Positions 7,326 to 16,297 are shown, counted from the first letter of the stretch. The stretch: 64,000 nucleotides of DNA from Thaumasiovibrio occultus (GCA_019703815.1 AP023053.1:1102995-1166994); one strand, 5' to 3'. The notes: generated by a model not told the origin, from the letters alone. Numbers and translations: made by a program.

Positions 7326-8801
7326 CTATATAAACCAGCGCTTCACCACATTGATAAAAGCGTTGCGATAACCTAATACCCAGCCTGCGCGCGGTAGCCA
7401 TTTCGGGGTATGAAGCTGGGTTCGCTGATGGCTAAACGCCAAGAAACCTTCTTTGCCGTGATAACGGCCCCAACCTGACGCGCCAACGCCGCCAAAGGGG
7501 GCGGAGACCGCGCTGATGTGCATCAAGGTATCATTCACGCACACCCCGCCACTGGTAATATGATTAAGCAGATAACGCGTGGCGTGTTTTTCGCCCGACA
7601 TAATATACAGCGCAAGCGGTTTAGGATTGTGGTTGATGTAATCAATCGCCGCATCCGTAGAGTGATATTCGATGATCGGCAACAGCGGGCCGAAGATCTC
7701 TTCTTGGCATACTCGCATGGCAGGGGTTGGGTTGATGATGAGTTTCGGTAGCATGATCCGAGGGCGAGTGTTTTCTACCTCGCTGGCGGGGCGGATCACG
7801 TTGATATTGTCGAGATTGGCCTCATCGCTATTGGCGGCCGGTTTTGGGCTGGCCGTTATCTCGATCACTTTCGCCCCTTTGCTCTTGGCATCGTCGATAA
7901 GACTCTGCAGCCTCGAAAAATGCTCGGCATTGATAATCGATGAATAGTGGCTGAGCAGTGCCCCTTGCTCATCAAGCTCACGACAACGCGCAACAAAACG
8001 CTGGCAAAACCTGTCGGTCCACGTGCGAGGCAGCATCACATAGTCAGGCGCAATACAGATCTGGCCGGCGTTTAAGGTTTTACCAAAGATAATGGCATCA
8101 ATCGCTTTATCTAAATCGGCACTTTTATCAACAAATACCGGTGATTTCCCCCCTAATTCTAACGTGGTTGGGGTTAGATTCTTCGCACACGCCTCGGCGA
8201 CTAATCGCCCGACTTGGGTTGAACCGGTAAACAACAAATGGCCAAACGGCAGCTCGGCAAACGTGCGCGCGACGGCCACATCACCTTCCACCAACGCCAC
8301 ATGATCATTAAAAGGCAGCAACACCTTCGCAAGCACTTTGTTGGTTTGAGGGGTCAGCTCGCTCATTTTGAGCATCACCCGATTGCCTGCTGCCAGTGCC
8401 GCCGATAACGGCCCAACCGCGAGGGAGATCGGGAAATTCCAAGGCACCATGATTCCGACAATGCCAACCGGGCGTGATTCTACGTGAACACGTGATGGCC
8501 ACAACAACAGGCCAGCACGGCGTCGCTGCGGTTTCATCCAGCGGGGAAAATAGGTGAGGTTATGATCGATTTGCTCGACGGCAGAGAGAATATCGCCTAA
8601 CAGAGAATCGTATTCGCTGCGGTGGCCATAGTCATCCGATAACGCCGCCAGTAGCTCGGTTTGGTGTTTCACCAACTCGCTACGCAATAGGCCAAGAAGA
8701 CGCTTACGCTCGTTGACTGCGGGCACAGGATCTTTATGGTACTGGCTCTCAAGTCGGTCAAACTTAAAGCGCAGATCGCTGATCGGATGATATGCCAACA
8801 T
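7326..8801 (-). CDS. Coniferyl-aldehyde-dehydrogenase-type aldehyde dehydrogenase
   Basis: The 491-residue product is a full-length ALDH: VPWNFP with Asn122, LELGGKSP with general base Glu215, and AGQICIAPDYV with catalytic Cys249. The variant IAPDYV after the cysteine and a hydrophobic C-terminus (GYRNAFINVVKRWFI) are typical of the CalB/YwdH-like membrane-associated group, which oxidises aromatic or long-chain aldehydes with NAD(P)+. An AAGGA site precedes ATG 8801. It is monocistronic. Confidence 0.9.
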   Translation of the reverse strand: MLAYHPISDLRFKFDRLESQYHKDPVPAVNERKRLLGLLRSELVKHQTELLAALSDDYGHRSEYDSLLGDILSAVEQIDHNLTYFPRWMKPQRRRAGLLLWPSRVHVESRPVGIVGIMVPWNFPISLAVGPLSAALAAGNRVMLKMSELTPQTNKVLAKVLLPFNDHVALVEGDVAVARTFAELPFGHLLFTGSTQVGRLVAEACAKNLTPTTLELGGKSPVFVDKSADLDKAIDAIIFGKTLNAGQICIAPDYVMLPRTWTDRFCQRFVARCRELDEQGALLSHYSSIINAEHFSRLQSLIDDAKSKGAKVIEITASPKPAANSDEANLDNINVIRPASEVENTRPRIMLPKLIINPTPAMRVCQEEIFGPLLPIIEYHSTDAAIDYINHNPKPLALYIMSGEKHATRYLLNHITSGGVCVNDTLMHISAVSAPFGGVGASGWGRYHGKEGFLAFSHQRTQLHTPKWLPRAGWVLGYRNAFINVVKRWFI

Positions 8802-8974
8802 TACTCACATTCCTTTGTCAGTGCGTTAGGGCTGTTATCACATGAACAACACAACAGCGTCAATGACTGAGTTGTAACATATTCATAATATCAATGAGTT
8901 TATTTTATCTTGTGTGCTTCTCACTGCGCCTCTGCTCGTGCTTAACCTAAAACCCATGATCTAAAAACACTGAT

Positions 8975-9541
8975 CTAAGCACGCGTGATCTGAAAACGAT
9001 AGCTCGTATCGGCGAGCAATTCAGGTTTGGTGTCTTGCGGGCAAAGGTGGAACTCAATCGTCGGCTCCCAGCCAGACTCTTGCAAGGTTTCCCCTGCCCT
9101 AACCGTCACTTGATACCAGCCATTATCGACGTCAATAAACGGTTTGTGCGCGGTCACCACCGTCATAAAGTTAGGCCAACGGCGCAATATCGGCATGGTA
9201 AATAGATACAAACGCTGACTGATCACTTGAACCAAGTAACCGGACTGATGGCGCTGTAAATCACTCTGTTTTATTTCGCTATCAAATACCGATGCGGCGT
9301 CCAAGGTAAAATAGACGGTATAAGGGTGGTTTTCGATCCCCGCTAACGGCAATATCACACCGTCTCTCACCGCCGTATCACCGCTGTCCGTGGTGGTGAA
9401 TTCGGTTAACAAATCATAAGAAAGATCGTGGGTTTGCTGGAACTGAGTGAGCAGTTCAATATCAGCCAAAATGAAATAGTCCATTAAATCATTAAGACAT
9501 TCAGCATACCGCTTGTAACCGAGTGATGAATTCCTTTCCAT
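8975..9541 (-). CDS. Hypothetical protein, 188 residues
   Basis: I do not recognise this protein. It starts MERNSSLGYKRYAEC, has no signal peptide or membrane helix, and is predicted soluble with mixed alpha/beta content (HPYTVYFTLDAASVF, YLVQVISQRLYLFTMPIL, YQVTVRAGETLQESGWEPTIEFHL). The DUF4241-like gene lies 310 bases upstream on the same strand. Codon use resembles its neighbours, so the frame is probably real. An immunity-type role is possible from context only. Confidence 0.65.
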   Translation of the reverse strand: MERNSSLGYKRYAECLNDLMDYFILADIELLTQFQQTHDLSYDLLTEFTTTDSGDTAVRDGVILPLAGIENHPYTVYFTLDAASVFDSEIKQSDLQRHQSGYLVQVISQRLYLFTMPILRRWPNFMTVVTAHKPFIDVDNGWYQVTVRAGETLQESGWEPTIEFHLCPQDTKPELLADTSYRFQITRA

Positions 9542-9850
9542 CGTAACCTCTTGTTATGCACTACTGATTTCAACGCCAAGCTAGAGCTGCGCTTATAACA
9601 TACATCCTAATCAATATTCACTGGTCGAACTTTGACCAAGATTAAGCCCTTCGTTCAGATTTATTGCGTCCAACCTCCTCCTAATTATGGTGGTAGGACG
9701 CAAGAAAGCCCCTTCAAGGGGCTTTGAGCTTAAGCAAACGTACGCAGAACCGTGACATCGCAATCATAAACCTTGTGCAGCGAGAAATTCGGCTCTGGAC
9801 GCGGTCTGTCATCTTGCGGCTTTGTCACCTTACTGCAGGGCACCTTATCA
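9542..9850. other. Intergenic stretch with two hairpins
   Basis: No gene is supported here. Two adjacent hairpins stand out: GCGTCC at 9666-9671 pairing with GGACGC at 9696-9701, and AAAGCCCCTT / AAGGGGCTTT at 9706-9726. They lie downstream of the minus-strand DUF4241-like gene and probably terminate its transcript. Confidence 0.5.
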
Positions 9851-10930
9851 CTATATCGAGGTGTAAACCCCGTTCTCACCTTCCTCGGTCAAGATCATAA
9901 AGTCGATGTAGAGCGAAACCACTTCCCCCGCTTCATTCACTCCCCAGAAAGCCGGATAAGTGCCATCCCCCGTGCCCGTGCTGGTGATCACCGCATCGTT
10001 GGTCATCGTCATTGACAACAGCTGCGGTTGATAGTCTTGGCACCAACGAGAAAACAGCGACTCTTTCTTGGCATTGGTCAGCGTTAACAGGTTTTCGACA
10101 TCCACAATCGCCAGATTGCCGGCATCCACACCGTACGCGCCATCGCCGTTTGGTGTACTTGCCGCAAACCAACGCACGGCAGTATCGGTGTCATTTAATC
10201 GCACCCGGATCCCGGCGACCCAATCATGGAACGTCACCGCTTCAACTCGATATTCTCCCGGTTTAACGCGTCTTTCCAACGGCTCGAAATCGTAAATGTC
10301 GTAGCCAAAGTCCAAAATACCGAGCACCCCACTGGTTACGTGGAGCTTTCCGATCTCGCTAACAACCGTCATTGCAGGATCTAAATCATTCAGCTGAACT
10401 TCTCGATCGGCGTGAAACAAGGTGTTCTCATTCAGCTGCAGTACCTCATCGTGTGGCAAGAGCGGCGCGTCAATGTGGCTTAATGCTAGAATATCGGCAT
10501 GCTTTTCCGGCGCGACCACTGCGTCGTTGGGTGGATAAAACAGTGTCATCACCGATGCTATTCTCCAGTCTTTCTCATCCACCAGCACCAAGTCATACAC
10601 GTGATACTTAGAGCAATCATCCTCACTCAAGGTCGTGAACACCTGCGCGGTTGTACCGGACTCGCGGCATTCGGTGATCGTCTCCAGCTCAGGATTAAAG
10701 GGGGCGGTGCTAGAAAAAGAGTTTTGCGAGCCGCACCCTTCCCCGGCAACAAAATGCATTTGATCAACCTCGGCAATCAGCTCGCGCCAGCGTACGAAAT
10801 CGAATCCTTCAGCGCCCTCTTCTTCTACATCGAGATCAGTCATCTCCTGCCACTGCTGATACCAATGTTCGATAAACCACAGCACCCGATGCTGGGGATC
10901 AGACGCGACTGGCCATATAATTTCGTACAC
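9851..10930 (-). CDS. DUF4241 domain protein with NTF2-like N-terminal region
   Basis: The C-terminal half of this 359-residue protein has DUF4241 features: GVLGILDFGYDIYDFEPLER, VKPGEYRVEAVTF, YGVDAGNLAIVD and WGVNEAGEVVSLYIDF. The N-terminal 140 residues (EIIWPVASDPQHRVLWFIEHW and later VYDLVLVDEKDWRIASV) look like an NTF2-fold domain as seen in some toxin-immunity proteins. Both domains recur in bacterial polyimmunity settings, but the biochemical role of DUF4241 is unknown. It is divergent from the Imm11-like gene. The C-terminal domain call is moderate and the N-terminal one weak. Confidence 0.7.
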   Translation of the reverse strand: MYEIIWPVASDPQHRVLWFIEHWYQQWQEMTDLDVEEEGAEGFDFVRWRELIAEVDQMHFVAGEGCGSQNSFSSTAPFNPELETITECRESGTTAQVFTTLSEDDCSKYHVYDLVLVDEKDWRIASVMTLFYPPNDAVVAPEKHADILALSHIDAPLLPHDEVLQLNENTLFHADREVQLNDLDPAMTVVSEIGKLHVTSGVLGILDFGYDIYDFEPLERRVKPGEYRVEAVTFHDWVAGIRVRLNDTDTAVRWFAASTPNGDGAYGVDAGNLAIVDVENLLTLTNAKKESLFSRWCQDYQPQLLSMTMTNDAVITSTGTGDGTYPAFWGVNEAGEVVSLYIDFMILTEEGENGVYTSI

Positions 10931-11118
10931 CTTGTTTCTCCTCGGTTTTGCTTCTCACTCGGCGCCTTATTATTGCGCGGGCAGCAACGCGGACAGACAA
11001 TGAATCTTTGATTTTTCGAAAGATCTCCAAATTATTGAGATCAACAATATTCATTCCAGCATTTTCCGCTAAAAATCGAGGGCATTTAGATCAGTCGCAC
11101 CACGACAAGGAGTCACTC

Positions 11119-11739
11119 ATGCACGATTTTAACGATCAGTATTATGTCGTACGCGGGCCCAAAGGCGTCGACCCAGTAACCCTTTACTTACGCCAAACGG
11201 ATCGAAGCTGGTTACTTTCCCCCGGTGACGAAGAGCTTGCGTTAGGCGGAGAGCCCCTGTTTTTAGAAGATGCATTCCGTGAAGAGTTCATCGCTGCCGG
11301 TATCAACAATGTGCCAGAAAAAGCGCATTTGCATATCGGTAACCTTGTGGTGAACAAAGACATTTTCATGGATTTGGTCGATTTCGAAATCCGCTATTTT
11401 CAGCTTTTTCCCACCGTGATCGTCGACAATGAAGACAAATTCCATGAAGGTTACTGGTATTTAAACTGTTACGATCGCTTGCCTGCGTTAGACTATGCCA
11501 ACAGTGACATCGACGACTTTGACCCAGGCGACGAACGCCATGATTTCAAACGCTACTGTTTAAGCGAACCGGTAATGAACGCGCTTGATGAGGAAGAACG
11601 TCTGATATTTCGCGCCTACGGCCCTGATCGAGCTGAAATATTCGTCCACCAAAAAATCGTTGATATCTTCAACGCTCATAACGTTGATACGGTGACGTTT
11701 TATAAACTCTCAGAATACGAATTCGGCTGCGAATACTGA
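11119..11739 (+). CDS. Imm11-like (PF07791-type) immunity family protein, tentative
   Basis: The 206-residue protein has FHEGYWYLNCYDRLPALDYANSDI in the middle and ERLIFRAYGPDRAEIFVHQKIVDIFNAHNVDTVTFYKL near the end. This matches my recollection of the Imm11 pattern of a YYxLN...DALDxxxS strand followed by an IFR...VxV...F segment. Such proteins are predicted antidotes to polymorphic toxins. ATG 11119 has a strong AAGGAG site nine bases upstream; the open frame before it is not coding-like. No toxin gene is adjacent, so it would be an orphan immunity gene. Confidence 0.7.
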   Translation: MHDFNDQYYVVRGPKGVDPVTLYLRQTDRSWLLSPGDEELALGGEPLFLEDAFREEFIAAGINNVPEKAHLHIGNLVVNKDIFMDLVDFEIRYFQLFPTVIVDNEDKFHEGYWYLNCYDRLPALDYANSDIDDFDPGDERHDFKRYCLSEPVMNALDEEERLIFRAYGPDRAEIFVHQKIVDIFNAHNVDTVTFYKLSEYEFGCEY

Positions 11740-11910
11740 AAACCATGTTATTTGGGGTGATCTCACTGTGAGACATTTCAGGACGAGACTGCTTTGCAAA
11801 AGTGAGCGAGCAAGGCTTTGAGCAACGCTGGCAAGCCAACCTCGCGGCATTGGCGATTGACTCACTTCCCTAGAGAAAGCGCAGATCAAATGGGCCGATA
11901 ATAAGAATTG

Positions 11911-11942
11911 AGAAAACGAGTGAATGCCGCTCGCATTCACTC
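11911..11942 (-). terminator. Intrinsic terminator for the SMR transporter gene
   Basis: GAGTGAATGC (11918-11927) and GCATTCACTC (11933-11942) form a perfect 10-bp stem. Read on the minus strand the stem is followed by GTTTTCT. It begins 11 bases after the stop of the minus-strand efflux gene. Confidence 0.75.
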
Positions 11943-11952
11943 AGGCGAGGCA

Positions 11953-12282
11953 TCAGTGACCTGACACGTTTGAGAAAACGTTGATCACAAACACGCCACT
12001 GACAATCAGCGCCAAACCAAAAATGGCCGGTAAATCGAGTTTTTGTTTAAACAACACCGCGCCGACAATAGAAATCAGCACCACGCCCAATCCCGACCAA
12101 ATCGCGTACGCAATGCCTACCGGGATGGTTTTTAGAACCAGAGAGAGAAAATAGAACGCCACACTGTAACCTATCACCACCACAATGCTTGGCATCAGAT
12201 TGGAAAAACCTTGTGACGCTTTCAGCGCGCCCGTCGCGATCACCTCAGCAATAATCGCAATAGTCAGATAGAGATAGCCCAT
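11953..12282 (-). CDS. SMR family multidrug efflux protein (EmrE/QacE type)
   Basis: The 109-residue protein has four membrane helices and the family signature: [23 protein letters not shown] with the essential Glu13, then [17 protein letters not shown] in helix 3 and a conserved helix 4. SMR dimers exchange protons for hydrophobic cations such as quaternary ammonium compounds; the guanidinium-exporter subgroup has a similar length and cannot be excluded. GGACGGACT precedes the ATG. It is monocistronic with its own terminator. Confidence 0.93.
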   Translation of the reverse strand: MGYLYLTIAIIAEVIATGALKASQGFSNLMPSIVVVIGYSVAFYFLSLVLKTIPVGIAYAIWSGLGVVLISIVGAVLFKQKLDLPAIFGLALIVSGVFVINVFSNVSGH

Positions 12283-12412
12283 AGTCCGTCCTTGGTTGGC
12301 AATATCATCGGAAAATTATGCATTGATTGTGTGCAAAATCAGGCATATCTAATCACAAGACACCGATGAAAACTATGAACTAACTCAATAACTGCGCTGA
12401 CCTGATCACGCC

Positions 12413-12823
12413 TTATTTTTGTTTCACCGGCCCTTGCGCAAACTGCGGTAAACCATCGGCAATGTCATTCCAAGGCGCTTTTGAGGCAACGAAAATATGA
12501 AAGCTCGGCGCATGCGTTGGGGGGCTATCAAGAATGCCAAGGCGGATATTGTGCTTGTGCGTTTTGAGCTTGCGAGAAAACAGGCTTGAGCCACAACACT
12601 GACAAAAAGCCAGTTCGGTATCCTCACTTTTGCGATAAACCGCAACGAACTCTTCACCAGCGGTAAAACGGAACTTGTCCGAACTTAGCCCGCCCACCGA
12701 GGAGTAATCAGCGCCGGTAAATTTGCGGCATTCTGAACAATGACAGTTACCCATGTATTCAAAATCATCCGGCACTTCAATCTGCACTTTGCGACAAAGA
12801 CACGATCCTTTTAGCATTGTCAT
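12413..12823 (-). CDS. GFA family zinc-binding protein
   Basis: The 136-residue protein carries the zinc-cysteine pattern of the GFA (glutathione-dependent formaldehyde-activating) fold: GSCLCRKVQIEV, GNCHCSECRKFTG and FCQCCGSSLFS. Members bind two zinc ions; most are not true formaldehyde enzymes and their substrates are unknown. A GGAAG site precedes ATG 12823. A second, unrelated GFA gene is at 30325-30705. Confidence 0.88.
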   Translation of the reverse strand: MTMLKGSCLCRKVQIEVPDDFEYMGNCHCSECRKFTGADYSSVGGLSSDKFRFTAGEEFVAVYRKSEDTELAFCQCCGSSLFSRKLKTHKHNIRLGILDSPPTHAPSFHIFVASKAPWNDIADGLPQFAQGPVKQK

Positions 12824-12887
12824 TTCACTTCCTTCCTGTGCTGTATTTATTTGTTATTTGGTTTAGCGCGCTTCGATGGCGAGCACG

Positions 12888-13020
12888 CTATTTGCCACCC
12901 GCAATATCAATGAACGAACCCGTCACATAAGACGCTGCGTCTGAAAGCAACCACGCGATCGCTTCAGCCACTTCCTGCGCGGTGCCACCTCGCTGCAACG
13001 GAATGTGCGGCGCAAGACGA
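12888..13020 (-). pseudogene. C-terminal remnant of an SDR oxidoreductase
   Basis: The last 43 codons read LAPHIPLQRGGTAQEVAEAI then WLLSDAASYVTGSFIDIAGGK, the universal end of glucose-dehydrogenase-like short-chain dehydrogenases (typically about 250 residues). The NAD-binding Rossmann half and the YxxxK active site are absent. Upstream DNA belongs to the barstar-like gene in another frame. It is therefore a truncated leftover, probably from recombination that replaced the 5' part of the gene. Confidence 0.75.
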
Positions 13021-13048
13021 ACAACACGTGCTCTTGCTCGAACCGCTA

Positions 13049-13426
13049 TTAATAAACCACCTTCAGCCATTGCTTACTCTCGAATATCTGTTCGATTTCA
13101 TCCCATAGCGTCGCACCAATACTTGCTTTCGCTTCTCGCAATCTTATCTTAATGCGAGATTGATTACTGGGGTGACACGTTGTGAGCAAGCACTCCAACC
13201 ACTGAACGGTTGCCTGATAGCCCAAGGCCGCGCGGCACTGGCTGGCACCTAGCAGCTCTAGGGTATAAGGCAACACCTCAGGCCAAAACAAATAATCATT
13301 TAACGCATCCAGATTGCCATTCCACTCGCCGCCCACCGAGCGCACAAAGCCCTCATTAAGTGCCTCAATAAAATCAGCAAACGTCATTACCTGAGCGCAA
13401 TCTATGGTGTATTTCATTTGGGTCAT
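13049..13426 (-). CDS. Barstar family protein (RNase inhibitor-like)
   Basis: The protein begins MTQMKYTIDCAQVMTFADF and contains GGEWNGNLDALNDYLFWP, the barstar signature in which the acidic DALxD helix binds the active site of barnase-type ribonucleases. The frame is open further upstream from a TTG at 13459, but ATG 13426 or 13417 gives the conserved start. It follows the NAD(P)H oxidoreductase gene closely and may share its transcript. No barnase-like toxin is visible, so an orphan immunity role is inferred. Confidence 0.82.
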   Translation of the reverse strand: MTQMKYTIDCAQVMTFADFIEALNEGFVRSVGGEWNGNLDALNDYLFWPEVLPYTLELLGASQCRAALGYQATVQWLECLLTTCHPSNQSRIKIRLREAKASIGATLWDEIEQIFESKQWLKVVY

Positions 13427-13455
13427 TTGCTTTTCATCGCTGTTGAATGGTTGAA

Positions 13456-14031
13456 TCAAATTATCCGGCTTGCTGCTTTGGCGACGGTATCGAGCCAGCG
13501 CTGTCTTTTATTGGCGGTGGTGTTCATCACCGGACCAAAGTAAGTAGCCGATCGGTTTTTAATGCCTGAAAAATCCAAGATGGACCGTTTGAGCTGCCGA
13601 TAAATCACATTGCCTTTGAAGTACTTATAGATAAATGGCGGGGTATCTAGGGTAATAAACAGCTCTGAACTGCGCCCTGTGAGTAACTTCTTCGGCAAAA
13701 TAGCCCCTTCGGTGTACTTAAACGCGAAGTTAGGCAAGAAGACTCTATCGACCAAACCTTTAAATTTTGCTGGCACTGTACCCCACCACACGGGCGACAC
13801 CACCACGATATGCTCGGCCCACAGTACAAGTTCTTGAAACCGCAGTAAGTCAGGCTCTAGTTCGACTTTGCTGTCATAGCCCTGATCTAAACTGATCGCA
13901 AAGTGCATGTCACTTAGGTGGAGTTGTTCTACTTCATTGTTTAATGCCGCCGTCAGGGCGTAGTGATCTGCCAAAGACTTGCACAGGCTTTCACTTTTTG
14001 GGTTGGCGTTGATGACCAGTACTTTTTTCAT
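13456..14031 (-). CDS. Flavodoxin-like NAD(P)H-dependent oxidoreductase
   Basis: The 191-residue protein starts MKKVLVINANPKSESLCKSLA, the FMN phosphate-binding loop of the NQO1/MdaB flavodoxin-fold family. It continues with SPVWWGTVPAKFKGLVDRVFLPNFAFKY, the conserved dimer and flavin segment. Such enzymes reduce quinones or nitro compounds by two electrons. The MerR-type regulator gene lies 44 bases upstream on the same strand, a pairing seen for inducible detoxification reductases. The barstar-like gene follows. Confidence 0.88.
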   Translation of the reverse strand: MKKVLVINANPKSESLCKSLADHYALTAALNNEVEQLHLSDMHFAISLDQGYDSKVELEPDLLRFQELVLWAEHIVVVSPVWWGTVPAKFKGLVDRVFLPNFAFKYTEGAILPKKLLTGRSSELFITLDTPPFIYKYFKGNVIYRQLKRSILDFSGIKNRSATYFGPVMNTTANKRQRWLDTVAKAASRII

Positions 14032-14075
14032 TGCAGGTTTATCCTTGTTGAGAAAAGCCCAGTCTACGGTCTCAC

Positions 14076-14435
14076 CTATAGGTCAGAGTCAACCCCTTCC
14101 ACGCACATCGTGATCGAGGCGCGATATTGCTCGATGCGATCCCGTTGTAATTCGAGTTGCTGAATTTGGCGTTCAACGTCTCGCTGCTTGTCGATCAGAA
14201 AGTCCCTGACGGTTTGCCAGTCGAAGTCTTCTTGGCCGTCTTTCAGTTTCACCATCTCTGATAAATGGATGCCGAGAGTTTGGCCTTCTTTGATGATTTT
14301 GATTAAGTTGATATTGGTTTCGGTGTACACGCGATACTTCCCCGCACGCGCAACAGTGAGCAAACCTAAAGATTCATAGAGCCGAATAGCTCGTTGCGTT
14401 GCCCCTGACAATTCCGATGCTTCTTTGATAAACAT
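14076..14435 (-). CDS. MerR family transcriptional regulator
   Basis: The N-terminal winged helix reads MFIKEASELSGATQRAIRLYESLGLL, a canonical MerR DNA-binding start. An effector-side coiled coil follows (residues 75-108, RDVERQIQQLELQRDRIEQYRAS). The 119-residue length lacks a large ligand domain. I use ATG 14435 because AAGGA is seven bases upstream; an in-frame ATG two codons earlier is too close to that site. It probably controls the downstream flavin oxidoreductase. No cysteine metal motif is seen, so redox or organic inducers are more likely than metals. Confidence 0.88.
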   Translation of the reverse strand: MFIKEASELSGATQRAIRLYESLGLLTVARAGKYRVYTETNINLIKIIKEGQTLGIHLSEMVKLKDGQEDFDWQTVRDFLIDKQRDVERQIQQLELQRDRIEQYRASITMCVEGVDSDL

Positions 14436-14564
14436 GCCCATTTCCTTATCAATAATTCAAGCAGCCCGACTATATCCAAACTATTCCCTGTCTGTTTCCA
14501 GACTATTTCCTGCCTATTTCCGGCCGGTCTCCCGACTATCAGCGTCCTGTCGCGCCGTGGGAGG

Positions 14565-14906
14565 TTACCTTAATTTTGTTGCCTTAACGCCCTGAAAATA
14601 GATATACACCGTTAGTAAAAGATAAATTCCCCCCATCACTCGCATTCCAATATCAAAACCGACATGGCGCTCCACATAGCCAAGGAAAGCCAACGCCATT
14701 AGCACGATAGCTACGATGAGTACCACTAACAACATTGTGTGACGGCCGCTATAGTTGCGCTCTTTCGCTTCACTTAGCTGCGGTTCAAAGCCCTGTAATA
14801 TATTGATGAGACCGAGCAAAATAAGGGCAACAATGCCGTGCGGATAATAGATAAGTCCCGCCGAGAGTATAAAAACAGCGGCGCACCAAAGGTTGAGTTT
14901 TCGCAT
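14565..14906 (-). CDS. Small hypothetical membrane protein
   Basis: The 113-residue product has about four hydrophobic helices: residues 5-20, 22-40, 57-77 and 88-107. A polar loop KERNYSGRH separates the pairs. I recognise no family. AAGG lies nine bases before the ATG. It stands alone on the minus strand. Confidence 0.65.
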   Translation of the reverse strand: MRKLNLWCAAVFILSAGLIYYPHGIVALILLGLINILQGFEPQLSEAKERNYSGRHTMLLVVLIVAIVLMALAFLGYVERHVGFDIGMRVMGGIYLLLTVYIYFQGVKATKLR

Positions 14907-15111
14907 TGTCAGGCCTTAATGATGTGGGTTTGTCTCTAGCGAGCAAGACGAACCTTATCAAACCAAAACCTGTGACTTTTAGGATCAGTGAGAAATTGCG
15001 AGGCAATGCAATGTATTTTCGATGGAAAAAGAGAACCAAATGGGAAAACAAATACCCAATTGAAAGACTCTCTGCGGGCAAATTGAACTCTCCACAGGCA
15101 AGGCAACGATC

Positions 15112-15477
15112 TTACTGTTGCCAAACGCTAGGGCCTTTAACTAAGTGAACCTTAAGCCCGAGATCAACAAAGTCACCGGTTAACGTGTTGTCTTCGATTT
15201 TCCCGTTAAAAGCGCCTAATTCCGATGAGACGAAATTCAGCGTCTCCGCCGTACAGGCACAGCACTCGACGAGCTCCGGTGCCTGAGGCCAGCCTTCAAA
15301 GCGTTGCAAGAGTATAGACTCATCGCACTCACCAGCGCGTCCATTGTTGAGCAGCAGTATTTCCATGCCCGATGGCTCGCCGTCAACCACGTCGACATTC
15401 GAGTAATAACCGTACATGGAATTCGCCGCCGCAGACGCTGAAAAACACAGTAATAGATAAACAACTCGGATAAACAT
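15112..15477 (-). CDS. Secreted hypothetical protein with signal peptide
   Basis: The N-terminus MFIRVVYLLLCFSASAAANS is a clear signal peptide with probable cleavage after ASA or AAA. The mature part of about 100 residues has four cysteines clustered at GECDES and ECCACTAE, suggesting disulfides in the periplasm. It probably consists of beta strands (LLNNGRAG, GKIEDNTLTGDFVDLGLKVHLV). I recognise no family. Confidence 0.65.
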   Translation of the reverse strand: MFIRVVYLLLCFSASAAANSMYGYYSNVDVVDGEPSGMEILLLNNGRAGECDESILLQRFEGWPQAPELVECCACTAETLNFVSSELGAFNGKIEDNTLTGDFVDLGLKVHLVKGPSVWQQ

Positions 15478-15507
15478 ATTTCAACCATTCCTTAGTCAGT
15501 ATTCCCT

Positions 15508-15792
15508 CTACTCGCATGATGATGATTTGAACTGTATCCTGCAACCGGTGGCCCCGCACCACAGTGCGCCACTATCACTAAAGTACACATCGCTCGGCAG
15601 CGTAAACTTGCTAAGCACTGCGGCTTTATCGATTCGGTAGGTAAGGGTGCAGAAATACCCCGTCCTATCTTGGCCCCAGCGATAATCGGTCGCAATCGCA
15701 TTTCCCAAGTCCAACAAATAGCGCAAGATTGGCTCTAGGTTTTGGTATGACGGCTCAGCGGCGTTAGGTGTGCTGGTAATAACGACTTTCAT
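15508..15792 (-). CDS. Small hypothetical protein
   Basis: A 94-residue soluble protein, MKVVITSTPNAAEPSYQNLEP and onwards, with AAGGATTA before the ATG. The C-terminal half (DVYFSDSGALWCGATGCRIQF) is beta-rich. It has no recognisable domain. It lies 30 bases upstream of the secreted protein gene on the same strand and may be co-transcribed with it. Confidence 0.55.
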   Translation of the reverse strand: MKVVITSTPNAAEPSYQNLEPILRYLLDLGNAIATDYRWGQDRTGYFCTLTYRIDKAAVLSKFTLPSDVYFSDSGALWCGATGCRIQFKSSSCE

Positions 15793-15937
15793 TAATCCTT
15801 CATCTCTTTGCGTGTCTATTTCTCTGCGAGCCTATTTCTTTGCGTGCTCATTCCTTTCCAACGCAGCAGATAATAAGGTTCTTTTTCTAGCGCGTTCTTC
15901 GCTGTCGACACTAGCGGCATCAGCGATAGACTCTAAA

Positions 15938-16297
15938 CTAAACGTCGGTAGGTGTAGACAGAAGTGTTCGAATACGTTGAATTTTTTCGGCGCTATCTGC
16001 AGGGAAAAATCCGTCTATTTGTTGGCATGTTGCGATTTGACGAAGCGCATCAAACAGCGCTTCCTGCCGTTTACGCTGGTTAACCGCAGATTGTTCCGCC
16101 TGTAAACGCCTAGCAATATAGGCGTGAGACTTACCCTCAATCTCGCGCTGGAATTGAATACTGTTTACGTAGTCAAACTCCTTCAACAACGTCATGAGCA
16201 ACTGAGCCGCTTCACTTTCCAAAACTCCAAAATTCGGTATGTCGCTACTGTCTTTGAATTTAAGAATACACAGCGCCACTAACTGCTCAACATTCAT
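15938..16297 (-). CDS. Hypothetical helical protein
   Basis: The 119-residue product is almost entirely alpha-helical and charged, with a likely coiled coil around residues 55-85 (EGKSHAYIARRLQAEQSAVNQ). I start at ATG 16297, which has AGAGG seven bases upstream; a TTG two codons earlier is a weaker option. I recognise no family. It lies 46 bases after the DUF6891-like gene and could share its message. Confidence 0.58.
   Translation of the reverse strand: MNVEQLVALCILKFKDSSDIPNFGVLESEAAQLLMTLLKEFDYVNSIQFQREIEGKSHAYIARRLQAEQSAVNQRKRQEALFDALRQIATCQQIDGFFPADSAEKIQRIRTLLSTPTDV

Noticed and set aside
11775-11789. 15-mer ATTTCAGGACGAGAC repeated at 25845-25859
   Set aside because: A few shared 15-mers are expected by chance in 64 kb, and the flanking sequences do not match.
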